Shown here one piece after another: positions 60,483-61,394 of a DNA stretch of 61,394 bases; the first letter of the stretch is position 1, and every line of letters begins with the position of its first letter. A model generated the notes under the pieces. It did no database searches. It was not told where the DNA came from and was given only the letters and a program-made list of their open reading frames with translations. Origin of the DNA: Mycoemilia scoparia (Eukaryota > Kickxellomycota > Kickxellomycetes > Kickxellales > Kickxellaceae); NCBI GenBank assembly GCA_027575805.1, contig JANBPU010000098.1, positions 1 through 61,394 on the forward strand, in the 5' to 3' direction. Made by a program: the position numbers and the translations under genes.

Positions 60483-61394
60483 GTGCTCGTAGTTTTATAT
60501 GCACTTTAATCATACCATTTTATCATCGCTTTGCAATTTAAGTGGCATATGTAAATGCACTGGCTTTAGTCGCAAATGGGTATCAAGTTGACTGCCTCCT
60601 AAAAAATGCTATTCACCAACTAAACATATAGCTCATTTTGTAGCTGCGATTTGGTAGGGTCATAATTCTTATATGTCAAATGATGCATCCATAGTAAATT
60701 ATATAATCATGCTCTATGTAGCACTATTAGAAGTCATTATAAGATTCAGTTGGAAAATGACGCTTATTGAGTCTCAAACCTGGAATAACGAAGAAATTGA
60801 ATTTGGGGTCAAAATAAGCAATTGGGTTTAGTCAACCTTTTAAAATGTGCTGCACAATGTGGGTGTCCAAGACGTGTCAATCTTACATTTAGTATTGTCC
60901 TAATGGGCCAATGATATATTAAAAATTGATAGTGGACATGGCATGTTTTTGCTATTCACAATATCATTTTTACCATCATCAAAAAGTACCAGTATTGCAC
61001 CACAGCCATCAAAGTAGATCAAAAGATATGTGGAGATATCAATATTTTTTCATTGCAATCAGCTAACTCATGTGTACATGCAAGTTTGCTTCGCAATTAT
61101 AAAACTGGGGTGTTAAAACCACTATAAACCTATAGATACATCAATTATTCTATTTCTTTAATAACCTCCTGAATATCTTACACAGCAAAAAATAAGACGA
61201 CAGCGTATGAACATGTTGGGTCTATATTGCAGAGAGGGATAAAAATCCTACTACATCGATGGACTTGAACCTGTAAAGTACCAATTTTGGCTGAGTATTT
61301 ATCTATAAATTGCTTGGAATTTATAGCTCTGTGATTCAAATTGTCATGAATTTCTTTGTATTCATGCCAAAACAAGCATTACAAAGACACAAAG

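Larger units (their letters stand above)
59650..61394. other. Gene-poor right end
   Basis: Contains the fused A-family MITE pair (60243-60482). Short open frames at 59875-60078 and 61178-61375 (minus) have no recognisable features; the latter might be an exon of a gene extending beyond the window, but nothing supports it. A GGTTCAAGTCC-like stretch near 61261-61272 (minus) resembles a tRNA B box but no stem pairs around it. Confidence 0.45.

Noticed and set aside
61255..61290. tRNA B-box-like sequence on the minus strand
   Set aside because: GGTTCAAGTCC occurs, but T-stem, acceptor stem and A box do not pair around it.

Overview
This window is nuclear DNA from a fungus. It is AT-rich and gene-dense, and many genes carry short GT-AG introns with GTAAGT-like donors and TATAG/TTTAG-like acceptors. 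The recognisable genes are fungal or general eukaryotic: a TRP/flavin-carrier membrane protein, Mph1/FANCM helicase, SAGA subunit Sgf73, Cdc20, the ATPase Ola1, Ypt1/Rab1, complex I subunit NDUFA8, an ADCK-type UbiB kinase, a bifunctional PABA synthase, an RPAP1/Rba50-like protein, a Sly41-type transporter, Tah18, an N-terminal protein methyltransferase and an Lpx1-like hydrolase. Two diverged F-box/LRR-like paralogues, the intron density and the Asn/Ser-rich extensions suggest an early-diverging lineage (Zoopagomycota/Kickxellomycotina or Mucoromycota). That placement is inference. No rRNA, tRNA, CRISPR array or complete transposon was seen.

Layout: 0.1-5.3 kb holds the TRP-like protein and F-box-like protein 1 (both minus), separated by two miniature elements. 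5.5-12.9 kb holds an unidentified four-exon small gene, the very long Mph1/FANCM gene and a divergent 59-codon ORF. 13-18.3 kb holds a small secreted Cys/His-rich protein, a GT25-like glycosyltransferase and Sgf73. 20.6-25.3 kb holds CDC20, a two-exon 96-aa unknown gene and OLA1. 26.5-31.8 kb holds a 53-codon ORF, YPT1, NDUFA8 and the ADCK kinase. 33-39.8 kb holds a possible 71-aa two-exon gene and a seven-TM protein with a disordered tail of about 1300 residues. 41.7-50.2 kb holds a frameshifted gene remnant, ABZ1, the RPAP1-like gene and the SLY41-like gene. 51-59.6 kb holds F-box-like protein 2, TAH18, the methyltransferase and the eight-exon hydrolase. The last 1.7 kb is gene-poor and carries a fused pair of miniature elements.

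The genes do not form a pathway; this is an ordinary euchromatic housekeeping neighbourhood. Its most distinctive feature is a set of non-coding palindromic repeats. Family A has 12 copies of about 105-127 bp with inverted ends containing AATTTTTGAAGGGTGA. Family B has 4 copies of about 85-105 bp with ends resembling TAGACAAAAATGGG. They lie between genes or inside introns and tend to occur in pairs, as expected for MITEs. I assembled exon structures by hand from splice signals, reading phase and family motifs. Several small genes (5.5, 12.7, 22.6, 26.5 and 33.3 kb) rest on that reading alone and have no homologue I recognise.
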